A stretch of 44,277 bases of DNA, from positions 1 to 44,277 of the forward strand of contig JAIDEM010000042.1 in the NCBI GenBank assembly GCA_029054825.1, read 5' to 3'. Position 1 is the first letter of the stretch. Each line of letters opens with the position of its first letter. This DNA comes from Prevotella sp. (GTDB lineage Bacteria > Bacteroidota > Bacteroidia > Bacteroidales > Bacteroidaceae). The notes beneath the pieces were generated by a model. That model was not told the DNA's origin. It did no database searches and saw only the letters and a list, made by a program, of their open reading frames with translations. Positions 16,065-23,577 of the stretch are shown here, piece after piece. A program made the translations under genes and the position numbers.

Positions 16065-16589
16065 ATGAAGATGTCTTCCGACAAAAGAAAAACAGCAGTG
16101 CCACAATTACGAATGACTCCAGGCACTCATTATGTCTGGGTAGCCGGTTCTTGCGACTACTGTCACGAGGAGCGTTGCAGCGGAGGTGCTTACATCATGA
16201 TTATGAATGGCGAGGTCATAGAAACGTATGCCGCACATGAATATCACACCACAGAGTTCCGCATGATTCTGACCGTTATGATACAAGCCATGGAAGCGAT
16301 TCCAAACGGCTCTGATATCGTTTTCCTGACTAACGCGTCTTATATCCTGCAAAATTGGGATAAGAAGCCTACAGGCAAATCTGCCAATGCTGACCTTATC
16401 GGGAATTGCATCTCGGTCAGGGAAAGACATGCAAGCGTATCGGTGAAAATTGTTCCCTTCCATAAATATCGTCAGTTACAAGATGCTAACAATCTGGCTC
16501 ATGAAGCGATGATTGAGTTGAGAAGAAAAAAGAAACATCTGGATAAGTCCATGGGAAGTGCAAAAGAATGCGACATACACAAAACATGA
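16065..16589 (+). CDS. RNase H-fold protein lacking the catalytic acids (pseudoenzyme candidate)
   Basis: A 174-aa protein that aligns by eye with type 1 RNase H from the first strand to the last helix. Each catalytic position seems replaced. VAGSC (26-30) stands where TDGSC holds the first Asp, so Ala27. TTEFRMIL (62-69) stands where the Glu follows RM, so Ile68. LTNASYIL (88-95) replaces TDSxYV, so Asn90. DANNLAHEA (140-148) replaces the final ERxDELA, so Asn142. Cysteines at 30, 33 and 38 (SCDYCHEERC) and a basic tail (RRKKKH, 153-158) are present. It probably cannot cut RNA:DNA hybrids but might still bind nucleic acid. It is cotranscribed with yaaA. The alignment is manual, so residue matches need a structural model. 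Confidence 0.7.
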   Translation: MKMSSDKRKTAVPQLRMTPGTHYVWVAGSCDYCHEERCSGGAYIMIMNGEVIETYAAHEYHTTEFRMILTVMIQAMEAIPNGSDIVFLTNASYILQNWDKKPTGKSANADLIGNCISVRERHASVSVKIVPFHKYRQLQDANNLAHEAMIELRRKKKHLDKSMGSAKECDIHKT

Positions 16590-16654
16590 CCGCAGCAAAT
16601 CTTAAGATAAAGGAAACCTGTAAAAAAAGGGATAACCATGACATGCTAAGTAAG

Positions 16655-16690
16655 TCACCAACCACCCAAACCACTAAATAACCAGACAAT
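16655..16690 (-). repeat. partial copy of the composite repeat (GGTTTGG arm)
   Basis: On the minus strand this reads GGTTATTTAGTGGTTTGGGT and GGTTGGTG, the same type of low-complexity arm as at 5484-5530. The core and the ACCGCATA arm are not present. Confidence 0.45.
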
Positions 16691-16697
16691 CACCCAC

Positions 16698-17696
16698 TCA
16701 CGGAAACACCGCCGCGAACTGCTGGAGTATGCGCTGGAATACAGGAGACAAGATATAGCTCGTGTTCTTCTTCAGCATGGACGAAATTTCCTGCAAAGAA
16801 TTGGTGTAGCATGAGAGTTCGTTGTTCATCTGCGTGTAGTGCATAGCCTGCTTATGTATCTCACGCTCACGCTCCTTGACAAGATTGTCGCAGACGTTTC
16901 TCACTATAGGTTCTACAATCTTGTTGAGGAGATGATGGCCATGGATGTAAAGGTATACAGTGTCTGGGGTGACGCCAAGCCGCAGAAGGTCTTCCCTTAC
17001 CCCAGGTATCTCGCGTGCCATGGCAGGATGACTGTTGCGCAATACTTTCACGCGTTGCTGCGCCTTGGCTCTCACCCTGCTGACCATATACTGGGCATTC
17101 TCTATCTTCAGTGTGCCTGTAGCTATCACCTTGTTCATATCGGTAATTGTCATAACGTCAAACCGGCTCTTCCTGTACAGGGCCACAGACCAGCAGAACA
17201 GGGGCCATACGGCCTCCGAGTATTCGCGGAGGAATGCCTCGAAGTCGAAGATTCTATGGTCATTGAGCGTTGCCATGACACAGACATTGTGCAGGCCTTT
17301 GGCATAGCACTGCATGTTTTCTATGGCATAGGCCACGGTATGGAAGACGTACGGCGTGTCGAGCATCATCTGCGAGCTCTCGGTCTGTCGCTGCATAAGA
17401 TAGTCATAGTCGGCATCGACGCAGGCTATCATGTCCTTTCCCGTATTCTGCAATATGCACTGCAGTGCCGTTCGTTTGCCTCTTCCAAGGACATTTTTGC
17501 CGTTGCGCCCCTTTGTAGGGAGCATTATCTCAAAATACCGTTTGTCGTTCTCCAGCTGGTCGAGGACGGTGCGCCAGAAGAATATGTCATCATAGCTCTC
17601 GACATAGGCTATTATCCTACGCCGGGAATCTTTCGGCCGCAATGCGTTGGCGGCCGTCATGTATTTGGATGATATATGTTGGGTTAGCGTTCTCAC
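16698..17696 (-). CDS. DUF4435 (TOPRIM-like) protein
   Basis: A 332-aa protein. RRIIAYVESYDDIFFW (26-41) carries the conserved Glu (E33) of a TOPRIM-like fold, and KDMIACVDADYDYL (87-100) carries the DxD pair (D94, D96). DUF4435 proteins combine this nuclease-like fold with a helical C-terminal part, here long and coiled (about 260-320). The GTG at 17696 was chosen over an ATG 12 codons later because LTQHISSKYMTAANAL fits the family's N-terminus. It lies 112 bases downstream of a small ABC-type ATPase gene on the same strand. In the PARIS anti-phage system an ATPase (AriA) works with a DUF4435 nuclease (AriB); this pair has the same two parts but a much smaller ATPase, so a defence role is a hypothesis. 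Confidence 0.8.
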   Translation of the reverse strand: MRTLTQHISSKYMTAANALRPKDSRRRIIAYVESYDDIFFWRTVLDQLENDKRYFEIMLPTKGRNGKNVLGRGKRTALQCILQNTGKDMIACVDADYDYLMQRQTESSQMMLDTPYVFHTVAYAIENMQCYAKGLHNVCVMATLNDHRIFDFEAFLREYSEAVWPLFCWSVALYRKSRFDVMTITDMNKVIATGTLKIENAQYMVSRVRAKAQQRVKVLRNSHPAMAREIPGVREDLLRLGVTPDTVYLYIHGHHLLNKIVEPIVRNVCDNLVKEREREIHKQAMHYTQMNNELSCYTNSLQEISSMLKKNTSYILSPVFQRILQQFAAVFP

Positions 17697-17708
17697 GGAA
17701 GTGCTATT

Positions 17709-17820
17709 GTGCGGTTCTTGCGGTTTTACGGTGTTTGGTTGATAGCCGGAATAGCCTATATAGCCGGAATTGATAATCTAATAACTACATAACTAAACGA
17801 CCAAACAACTAAACAACAGT
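17709..17820 (-). repeat. composite intergenic repeat, copy C (inverted)
   Basis: Read on the minus strand it has the same parts in the same order as copies at 5484-5595 and 21800-21941: TTTAGT/TTTGGT arm, TAGTTATTAGATTATCAATT, CCGGCTAT (twice), CAACCAAACACCGTAAAACC. The stop codon of the ATPase gene (17809-17811) lies inside its first arm. Confidence 0.7.
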
Positions 17821-18501
17821 AATGTCACTCACTTCAGTCACCTTATCGAGCCATCCGTTCATTATTATGGCAGGCGAATGGGTGCTCATTATTATCTGCG
17901 CGTTCGGGTTCAGGCGGCGTATCGTCTCTATGAGCACCTGCTGCCATTCCACATGCAGGGACACCTCCGGCTCGTCCATGAGAAGTATTGTATGGTCACA
18001 ATCCTCGAGGAGCACGGTCATGAGTATTATGAGCATCTGCTTCTCCCCGCTGCTGAGGAGACGGAGGTCGAGCGTCTCGCCCCACTGTATCAGTTCTACC
18101 CTGTCCGCACAGCGGTTGACGGTCTTGCCCGTCGCGGCAAACAGCTCATCGACTATATCGCAGAAGAGAGACCACTGGCTACCGCGGGGATAATGCACAA
18201 TGCGCTCCTGCAACCCGTTGAGATTCAGGTCAAACTCGCTGCGCACATCAGGAGTGCTGATGAGGTCGAACTTCAGGAGCGTGGCATCCTCTGGATAGGT
18301 CTTCAGGATGACACCGTCTTCCATGCCTTTCGTGATGGCCTTCACTCCCGAGACCACATGGCGGAGTATGGAACTTTTCCCTATGCCGTTGGCACCGCTG
18401 AGGACATTGACCTCCGGGTCGAGAGTCCACAGTATATGCTTGCGTCCTCCCCAAAGGCGGGGTATCTCTACCTGACAAATGTATTCCGCGTATTTTTCCA
18501 T
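17809..18501 (-). CDS. small AAA/ABC-type ATPase paired with DUF4435
   Basis: A 230-aa soluble ATPase with a complete ABC/SMC-type site: Walker A GANGIGKSS (36-44), signature LSSGEKQML, Walker B ILLMDEPEVSLH and the switch histidine in STHSP. There is no membrane partner, so it is not a transporter. It resembles the AAA_21/OLD-like ATPases but lacks the long insertion of AriA. The start at 18501 (MEKYAEYICQVEIPRLWGG) is preferred: the longer frame starting at 18564 would begin upstream of the promoter box TATATTTG (18524-18531, minus strand), and its first 21 residues look non-native. It is transcribed divergently from an EamA transporter and followed by the DUF4435 gene. Confidence 0.85.
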   Translation of the reverse strand: MEKYAEYICQVEIPRLWGGRKHILWTLDPEVNVLSGANGIGKSSILRHVVSGVKAITKGMEDGVILKTYPEDATLLKFDLISTPDVRSEFDLNLNGLQERIVHYPRGSQWSLFCDIVDELFAATGKTVNRCADRVELIQWGETLDLRLLSSGEKQMLIILMTVLLEDCDHTILLMDEPEVSLHVEWQQVLIETIRRLNPNAQIIMSTHSPAIIMNGWLDKVTEVSDITVV

Positions 18502-18523
18502 AGTTTTCAGATTTTTTATGTGA

Positions 18524-18561
18524 CAAATATACAACTTTTTCCTGAATCTTTTGTAATTTTG
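18524..18561. promoter_or_regulatory. divergent promoter region (ATPase gene, minus; EamA gene, plus)
   Basis: On the minus strand TATATTTG (18531-18524) is a -7 box for the ATPase gene, 23 bases before its start at 18501. On the plus strand TAATTTTG (18554-18561) is a -7 box for the EamA gene. The -33 elements are not clear for either. Confidence 0.6.
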
Positions 18562-18592
18562 CATGAAAATTAAACTTTATTGCATTTTTATT

Positions 18593-19510
18593 GTGACAAA
18601 AGACACCCGCACCCATATAATCGCCCATCTTTCGATGTTTATGGCCTGCGCCTTCTGGGGACTTATGGCTCCGCTGGGCAAGGACGCCATGACCCACGGC
18701 ATTGACGGCATAGACATGGTCTCTTTCCGTGTAGCGGGCGGCATGGTGCTGTTTTGGCTCACATCCCTCTTTGTCAAGCGCGAGCATGTACCGTTGAGAG
18801 ACAAGCTGATGTTCGCTGGGGCAGGACTGCTCGGCATCGTCACCAACCAGTGTCTGTACACACTCGGACTGTCGCTCACCTCGCCCATCAACGCCAGCAT
18901 CGTCACCACATCAATGCCTATCTTCGCCATGATACTCTCGGCGCTGATACTCAAGGAGCCCATCACCGGCAAGAAGGCGCTCGGCGTGATGATGGGATGC
19001 TCGGGAGCACTGATACTGATTCTCACCTCGGCAAGTGCCGTAAGCGACAAGGTGGGCGACATACGCGGAGACCTCCTCGCCCTCGGCGCGCAGTTCTCCT
19101 TTGCCCTCTACCTGTCGCTGTTCAATCCGCTGATAAAGCGATACAGCGTCTTCACCACCAACAAGTGGATGTTCCTGTACGCCACACTGTTCATACTGCC
19201 ATTCTCCTTTCCCCATGTCGCCGCGATAGACTGGGCTGCTGTCCCCTCGAAGACATGGCTGGAGACAGGCTACGTGATTGTCTTCGGCACATATCTCGGA
19301 TACATCTGCACGATGATCGGACAGCGGACACTGCGCCCTACCGTGGTCTCCGTCTACAACTACGTGCAGCCTATCGTCTCCGTGGTCTTCTCCTTGGTGC
19401 TCGGCCTCGCGGTGCTCCAGTGGTCCCACGCCCTCGCCATAGCCCTCGTGTTCTCGGGAGTATGGCTCGTGACAAAGTCGCGTGCACGTGCCGATAGCGA
19501 GAAGAAATGA
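18593..19510 (+). CDS. EamA/DMT-family transporter
   Basis: A 305-aa inner-membrane protein with about ten helices in two EamA halves (first near 10-135, second near 155-295). Typical segments are MFMACAFWGLMAPLGKDAM at the start of helix 1, GIVTNQCLYTLGLSLTSPINASIVTTSMPIFAMI near the first hairpin, and YVQPIVSVVFSLVLGL in the second half. DMT exporters move metabolites such as amino acids out of the cell; the substrate is not predictable. The GTG at 18593 is chosen because an ATG at 18563 lies one base after the -7 box, upstream of the expected transcription start; the ATG would add ten residues. Confidence 0.87.
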   Translation: MTKDTRTHIIAHLSMFMACAFWGLMAPLGKDAMTHGIDGIDMVSFRVAGGMVLFWLTSLFVKREHVPLRDKLMFAGAGLLGIVTNQCLYTLGLSLTSPINASIVTTSMPIFAMILSALILKEPITGKKALGVMMGCSGALILILTSASAVSDKVGDIRGDLLALGAQFSFALYLSLFNPLIKRYSVFTTNKWMFLYATLFILPFSFPHVAAIDWAAVPSKTWLETGYVIVFGTYLGYICTMIGQRTLRPTVVSVYNYVQPIVSVVFSLVLGLAVLQWSHALAIALVFSGVWLVTKSRARADSEKK

Positions 19511-19558
19511 CTGCCTCTGTCACCCTCCTGCCTGCCAGACACCGCAGGAGACACAGCA

Positions 19559-19646
19559 AAAGGTGACGCTTTACTATGTGAAAGGTGACACTTTACCCTG
19601 TAAAAGGTGACCTTTCGCAAGACAAAAGGTGACCTTCCGCCGAGCG
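19559..19646 (+). repeat. tandem array of four 22-bp units (array 1)
   Basis: Units are 19559-19580, 19581-19602, 19603-19624 and 19625-19646, with no spacer. Each starts AAAGGTGAC; units 2 and 3 continue ACTTTACC and CTTTCGCA. The shared centre AAAGGTnACCTTT is a dyad. A related array lies at 39564-39651. It sits in the gap between the EamA and CPA2 genes and ends 34 bases before the next start codon. Confidence 0.85.
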
Positions 19647-19680
19647 TACATCTACCTTTTAGACAAATATCTGTATATCA

Positions 19681-21807
19681 ATGTCATACCTGACCCCATA
19701 CTTCCCTATCACAGATCCCACGATGATATTCCTCATCGTGATGCTCATCATCCTCCTTGCCCCGATTGTCATGGGCAAGCTCCGCATCCCGCACATCATA
19801 GGCATGGTGCTCGCCGGCATCGTTATAGGCAAGTATGGACTGAACATCATAGAGCGCGGCGAATCGTTCGAGATATTCGGAAACGTCGGTCTCTACTACA
19901 TCATGTTCCTTGCAGGTCTGGAAATGGACATGGAAGGCCTGAAGAAAAACATGCGCCGTGTCGTCACCTTCGGTATCCTCTCCTTTGCCATCCCGTTCGT
20001 GCTGACATACTTCACCTCCGTGGCATACCTCGACTACAGTCCTATGTCAGCACTGCTGTTAGGATGTATCATGGCTTCCTGCACACTGATATCCTACCCT
20101 ATCGTGGGGCGTTACGGCATACAGAGACACCGGGTAGTGACCATCTCCGTAGGTGCCTCCATGCTGTCGCTGCTCCTCGCCCTGGTGACTCTCGCCACCA
20201 TAACGAGCGCATTCCAGGGAAACGCCGATGACCCGCTGTTCTGGATACTATTCCTGGCGAAATTCACGGCATACTGCGCCCTGACCTACTTCACCATACG
20301 CTGGCTTACGGTATGGTTCCTGCGCCGATACTCCGACGCCGTGATGCAGTTCATCTTCATCATAGCGATACTCAGCTCCTCGGCGGTCATGGCGAGCCTC
20401 ATCGGACTGGAAGGCATCTTCGGCGCATTCTACTCAGGACTGGTGCTCAACCGCTTCATACCCAATGTATCTCCACTGATGAACCGCATAGAGTTCATCG
20501 GCAACGCGCTCTTCATCCCCTATTTCCTCATCGGTGTGGGAATGCTCATCGACATCAGTGTGCTGGACGACGGAGGCGATATCCTCTTGGTAATCTTCAT
20601 CATGGTGGTCTTCGGCACCCTCGGCAAAGCCATTGCAGCATACGCCTCCTGCCTCATGTTCCGCATGCCGTGGTCGGCAGGCAACATGATGTTCGGCCTC
20701 ACCTCCGCCCATGCGGCAGGAGCGATAGCAATGGTCATGGTGGGAATGAACATGAAGGTCGGCACTGATGAATATCTCATGGACAACACTTCCCTCAACG
20801 GTGTCGTGATGATGATACTCTTCACATGCGTCATAAGCACCATCGTCACCGAACAGGCGGCAAAGCAGATGGTGATACAGGCCAAGCGACACCGCATAGT
20901 GGAAAAGCAGGAAAGCGACGACGAGAAGATGCTCATCCCCGTGAAGTATCCCGAGACATGCGACACGCTCATAAGTCTCGCCATACTCATGCGCAACAGG
21001 AAACTCAACCGCGGTGTCATAGCCCTCAATGTGGTGTATGATGACGACCGCGCCGCATACAACAGGAAGCAGGGGCACGAACTGCTGGCGCATATCACCA
21101 AGACCGCCGCGGCTGCCGATGTGCGCGTGCAGACTCAAGTGCGCCTCGCGACAAACATCGCAAACGGCATAAAGCACGCCTTCCGCGAATTCGATGCCTC
21201 AGAGATTATCATGGGGCTGCATATCCATCAGGAGATAACGACACGCTTCTGGGGCGAGTTTGCACAGAGCCTCTTCAACGGCCTCAACCGCCAGATAATC
21301 ATCGCGCGGTGCATACAGCCCCTGCCTACACTGCGCCGCCTACAGGTAGCTGTACCGTCACGGGCAGAGTTCGAGCCGGGTTTCCACCGCTGGGTGGAGC
21401 GTCTCGCACGCCTCGCCGGCAACCTAAACTGCCGCATACTCTTCCACGGGCGCGACGACACGCTGCTGTATATCCGTGAGTATATCAATGCAAGGCACTC
21501 CAGCGTGCGCGCACAATATGAGGCGATGGAACACTGGAACCATCTGCCGACACTCGCCACACAGATAAAGGAGGAGGACATGTTTGTCATCGTCACGGCA
21601 CGTAAAGGCACTATCTCCTACAAGACTGCCATGGACAGGCTGCCCGACGAACTGTCCGCACATTTCAACGGGCACAACACCATGATTATCTTCCCAGACC
21701 AGTATGGCAAGTCGGACCTCATGACATTCACCAACGCACAGCATACGGAACAGATGTCTGCCTATGATATGCTGCGCAAGCTATTCTATCGGAATCCGGT
21801 TGGTTAG
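19681..21807 (+). CDS. CPA2-family cation:proton antiporter with C-terminal soluble domain
   Basis: A 708-aa protein. Residues about 10-395 form a sodium/hydrogen exchanger-type membrane domain with some twelve helices (KLRIPHIIGMVLAGIVIGKYGL near 38-59; LAGLEMDMEGLKKNMRRV near 78-95; LIGLEGIFGAFYSGLVLNRFIPN near 240-262; FGLTSAHAAGAIAMVMVGMN near 338-357). Residues about 425-700 are soluble and look like two universal-stress-protein-type units, a layout common in Bacteroidota antiporters. It exchanges sodium or potassium for protons across the inner membrane; the ion is not certain. A 22-bp repeat array precedes the gene and a composite repeat follows it. Confidence 0.9.
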   Translation: MSYLTPYFPITDPTMIFLIVMLIILLAPIVMGKLRIPHIIGMVLAGIVIGKYGLNIIERGESFEIFGNVGLYYIMFLAGLEMDMEGLKKNMRRVVTFGILSFAIPFVLTYFTSVAYLDYSPMSALLLGCIMASCTLISYPIVGRYGIQRHRVVTISVGASMLSLLLALVTLATITSAFQGNADDPLFWILFLAKFTAYCALTYFTIRWLTVWFLRRYSDAVMQFIFIIAILSSSAVMASLIGLEGIFGAFYSGLVLNRFIPNVSPLMNRIEFIGNALFIPYFLIGVGMLIDISVLDDGGDILLVIFIMVVFGTLGKAIAAYASCLMFRMPWSAGNMMFGLTSAHAAGAIAMVMVGMNMKVGTDEYLMDNTSLNGVVMMILFTCVISTIVTEQAAKQMVIQAKRHRIVEKQESDDEKMLIPVKYPETCDTLISLAILMRNRKLNRGVIALNVVYDDDRAAYNRKQGHELLAHITKTAAAADVRVQTQVRLATNIANGIKHAFREFDASEIIMGLHIHQEITTRFWGEFAQSLFNGLNRQIIIARCIQPLPTLRRLQVAVPSRAEFEPGFHRWVERLARLAGNLNCRILFHGRDDTLLYIREYINARHSSVRAQYEAMEHWNHLPTLATQIKEEDMFVIVTARKGTISYKTAMDRLPDELSAHFNGHNTMIIFPDQYGKSDLMTFTNAQHTEQMSAYDMLRKLFYRNPVG

Positions 21808-21941
21808 TGGCTTAGCTGTTTAGTCGGTTAGTTATACAGTTATTAGATTATCTATTCCGGCTATCAACCACATAACTGTACAACCGCATAACCATACAAC
21901 CGCATAACCGTACAACCGCATAACCGTACAACCGTACAAAT
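21800..21941 (+). repeat. composite intergenic repeat, copy B, with 16-bp tandem units
   Basis: The order is a GGTTAGTGGCTTAGCTGTTTAGT-type arm, GTTATTAGATTATCTATT, CCGGCTATCAACC, and then a tandem run ACAACCGCATAACCGT (16-bp period, two and a half clear units plus degenerate ones at 21869-21939). It runs from the stop codon of the antiporter gene to the start codon of the next gene, so it forms the whole leader of that gene. Confidence 0.85.
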
Positions 21942-22616
21942 ATGATTACAATCTCTAACATAAAGAAGAACTTCGGTTCGCTGGAGGTGCTCAAAGGCAT
22001 CAGTCTCGTCATCAACAAGGGCGAGGTGGTAAGCATCGTCGGACCGTCAGGAGCAGGAAAGACCACTCTCCTGCAGATTATCGGCACCCTCGACAGACCC
22101 GACAACGGTTCGGTTGTCATCGACGGACAGGACATCACGGGACTCTCACGCGGCAAACTGGCAGACTTCCGCAACAGGAATATTGGGTTCGTATTCCAGT
22201 TTCACCAACTTCTGCCCGAGTTTTCGGCAGTGGAGAATGTTATGATTCCTGCACTCATCGCCGGGAAATCGCGCCGTCAGGCAAAGGAAAAGGCACTGTC
22301 CCTGCTCAACATGCTGGGACTTTCAGAGCGTGTCGACCATAAGCCCGCCCAGCTTTCCGGAGGCGAGAAACAGCGCGTGGCAGTAGCACGCGCACTGGTC
22401 AACGACCCTGCTGTTGTGCTTGCCGACGAACCGTCGGGCTCGCTGGACTCCAAAAACAAGTCGGAACTGCATCAGCTGTTCTTCGAATTGCGTGACCGCC
22501 TCGGACAGACATTCGTCATCGTCACACACGACGAGTCGCTTGCCGAACTGACAGACCGCACGATATACATGCGCGACGGCATGATTGTCAGCGGACATGA
22601 GCAGGAGACGGAGTGA
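21942..22616 (+). CDS. lolD: ABC transporter ATP-binding protein, LolD/MacB type
   Basis: A 224-aa ATPase with Walker [10 protein letters not shown] (34-42), [19 protein letters not shown] (Q-loop, about 85-103), signature [15 protein letters not shown] (138-152), Walker [13 protein letters not shown] (158-169) and the H-loop IVTHD. The sequence best fits the LolD/MacB group, which powers lipoprotein release or peptide/antibiotic export through a separate FtsX-type permease. No permease is encoded next to it. Its start codon follows a repeat directly, with no promoter box I can see. Confidence 0.85.
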   Translation: MITISNIKKNFGSLEVLKGISLVINKGEVVSIVGPSGAGKTTLLQIIGTLDRPDNGSVVIDGQDITGLSRGKLADFRNRNIGFVFQFHQLLPEFSAVENVMIPALIAGKSRRQAKEKALSLLNMLGLSERVDHKPAQLSGGEKQRVAVARALVNDPAVVLADEPSGSLDSKNKSELHQLFFELRDRLGQTFVIVTHDESLAELTDRTIYMRDGMIVSGHEQETE

Positions 22617-22728
22617 GACTTTGCTCCATCTGCGATAAAAAGAAATATACGGAAAAAGGAAACACATGTCCGTCACAATGACTGGAGATGTATTCCCATC
22701 ATGAAAAAAACAAAATACATTACTATAT

Positions 22729-23577
22729 ATGGCACTCTCTCTTGGAAAAATAAACAGCATGACCGTCAGCCGCAAGGTTGATTTCGGATTGTATCTTGAC
22801 GGCGGACCGACAGGCGACATACTCCTGCCTACACGCTATGTGCCGAAAGGAACGAAAGTCGGCGACACTATCGATGTCTTCATATACCTCGACCAGGAAG
22901 AACGCCCGATAGCCACGACACAGAAACCGCTCGCTATGGTGGGGGATTTCGCTTTCCTCAATGTGGCATGGACAAACGAGCATGGGGCTTTCCTCGACTG
23001 GGGACTTATGAAAGACGTGTTCTGCCCTTTCCGCGAACAGAAGATGCGCATGGAGAAGGGTAAGGGATATATCGTGCATATCCATGTGGACGAGGAGTCA
23101 TACCGCATAATGGCTTCGGCAAAGGTGGAGAAATTCATGGCAACGGATTTCCCTCAATATGAGAAAAATACAGAGGTAAAACTCCTTGTGTGGCAGAAGA
23201 CTGACCTCGGATTCAAGGTCATTGTCGACAACAAATACCAGGGACTTATCTATGACAACCAGATATTCCGCGAACTGCATACCGGCGACCGCCTTAAAGG
23301 CTTTGTCGCGGCAGTAAGACCTGACGGCAAACTGGATATTGCCTTGCAGAAACAGGGACGTGAGCAGACTCTCGACTTCTCGGAGCGTCTCCATGAGTAT
23401 CTTTTCTACCACGACGGCTACTGCCCGTTCACTGACAAGTCTCCTGCAGAGGACATCTACAACGAGTTTCATGTCAGCAAAAAAGTGTTCAAGCGCGCCG
23501 TAGGCGACCTCTATAAGCAACACCTCATCTCACTCGCGCCAGACGGTATAGAACTAAAAGGGAAGCATAGGCCATAA
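22729..23577 (+). CDS. CvfB-like S1-domain RNA-binding protein
   Basis: A 282-aa protein with the CvfB/YitL layout: several S1-type beta-barrel domains (about 5-65, 70-135 and 140-210; for example GAFLDWGLMKDVFCPFREQKMRMEKG and GFKVIVDNKYQGLIYDNQIF), then a winged-helix end (FHVSKKVFKRAVGDLYKQHLISL, about 247-269). Such proteins bind RNA; in Staphylococcus aureus CvfB affects virulence gene expression. Its last 53 bases overlap the end of comEC on the other strand. Confidence 0.88.
   Translation: MALSLGKINSMTVSRKVDFGLYLDGGPTGDILLPTRYVPKGTKVGDTIDVFIYLDQEERPIATTQKPLAMVGDFAFLNVAWTNEHGAFLDWGLMKDVFCPFREQKMRMEKGKGYIVHIHVDEESYRIMASAKVEKFMATDFPQYEKNTEVKLLVWQKTDLGFKVIVDNKYQGLIYDNQIFRELHTGDRLKGFVAAVRPDGKLDIALQKQGREQTLDFSERLHEYLFYHDGYCPFTDKSPAEDIYNEFHVSKKVFKRAVGDLYKQHLISLAPDGIELKGKHRP

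Noticed and set aside
16839..17672. Long plus-strand open frame opposite the DUF4435 gene
   Set aside because: The minus strand has clear TOPRIM-like motifs, while this frame has none.
19559..19646. CRISPR array
   Set aside because: The 22-bp units are directly joined with no spacers, and no cas genes are present.
20434..21177. Long minus-strand open frame opposite the antiporter
   Set aside because: His- and Cys-rich random composition, opposite a clear membrane protein.
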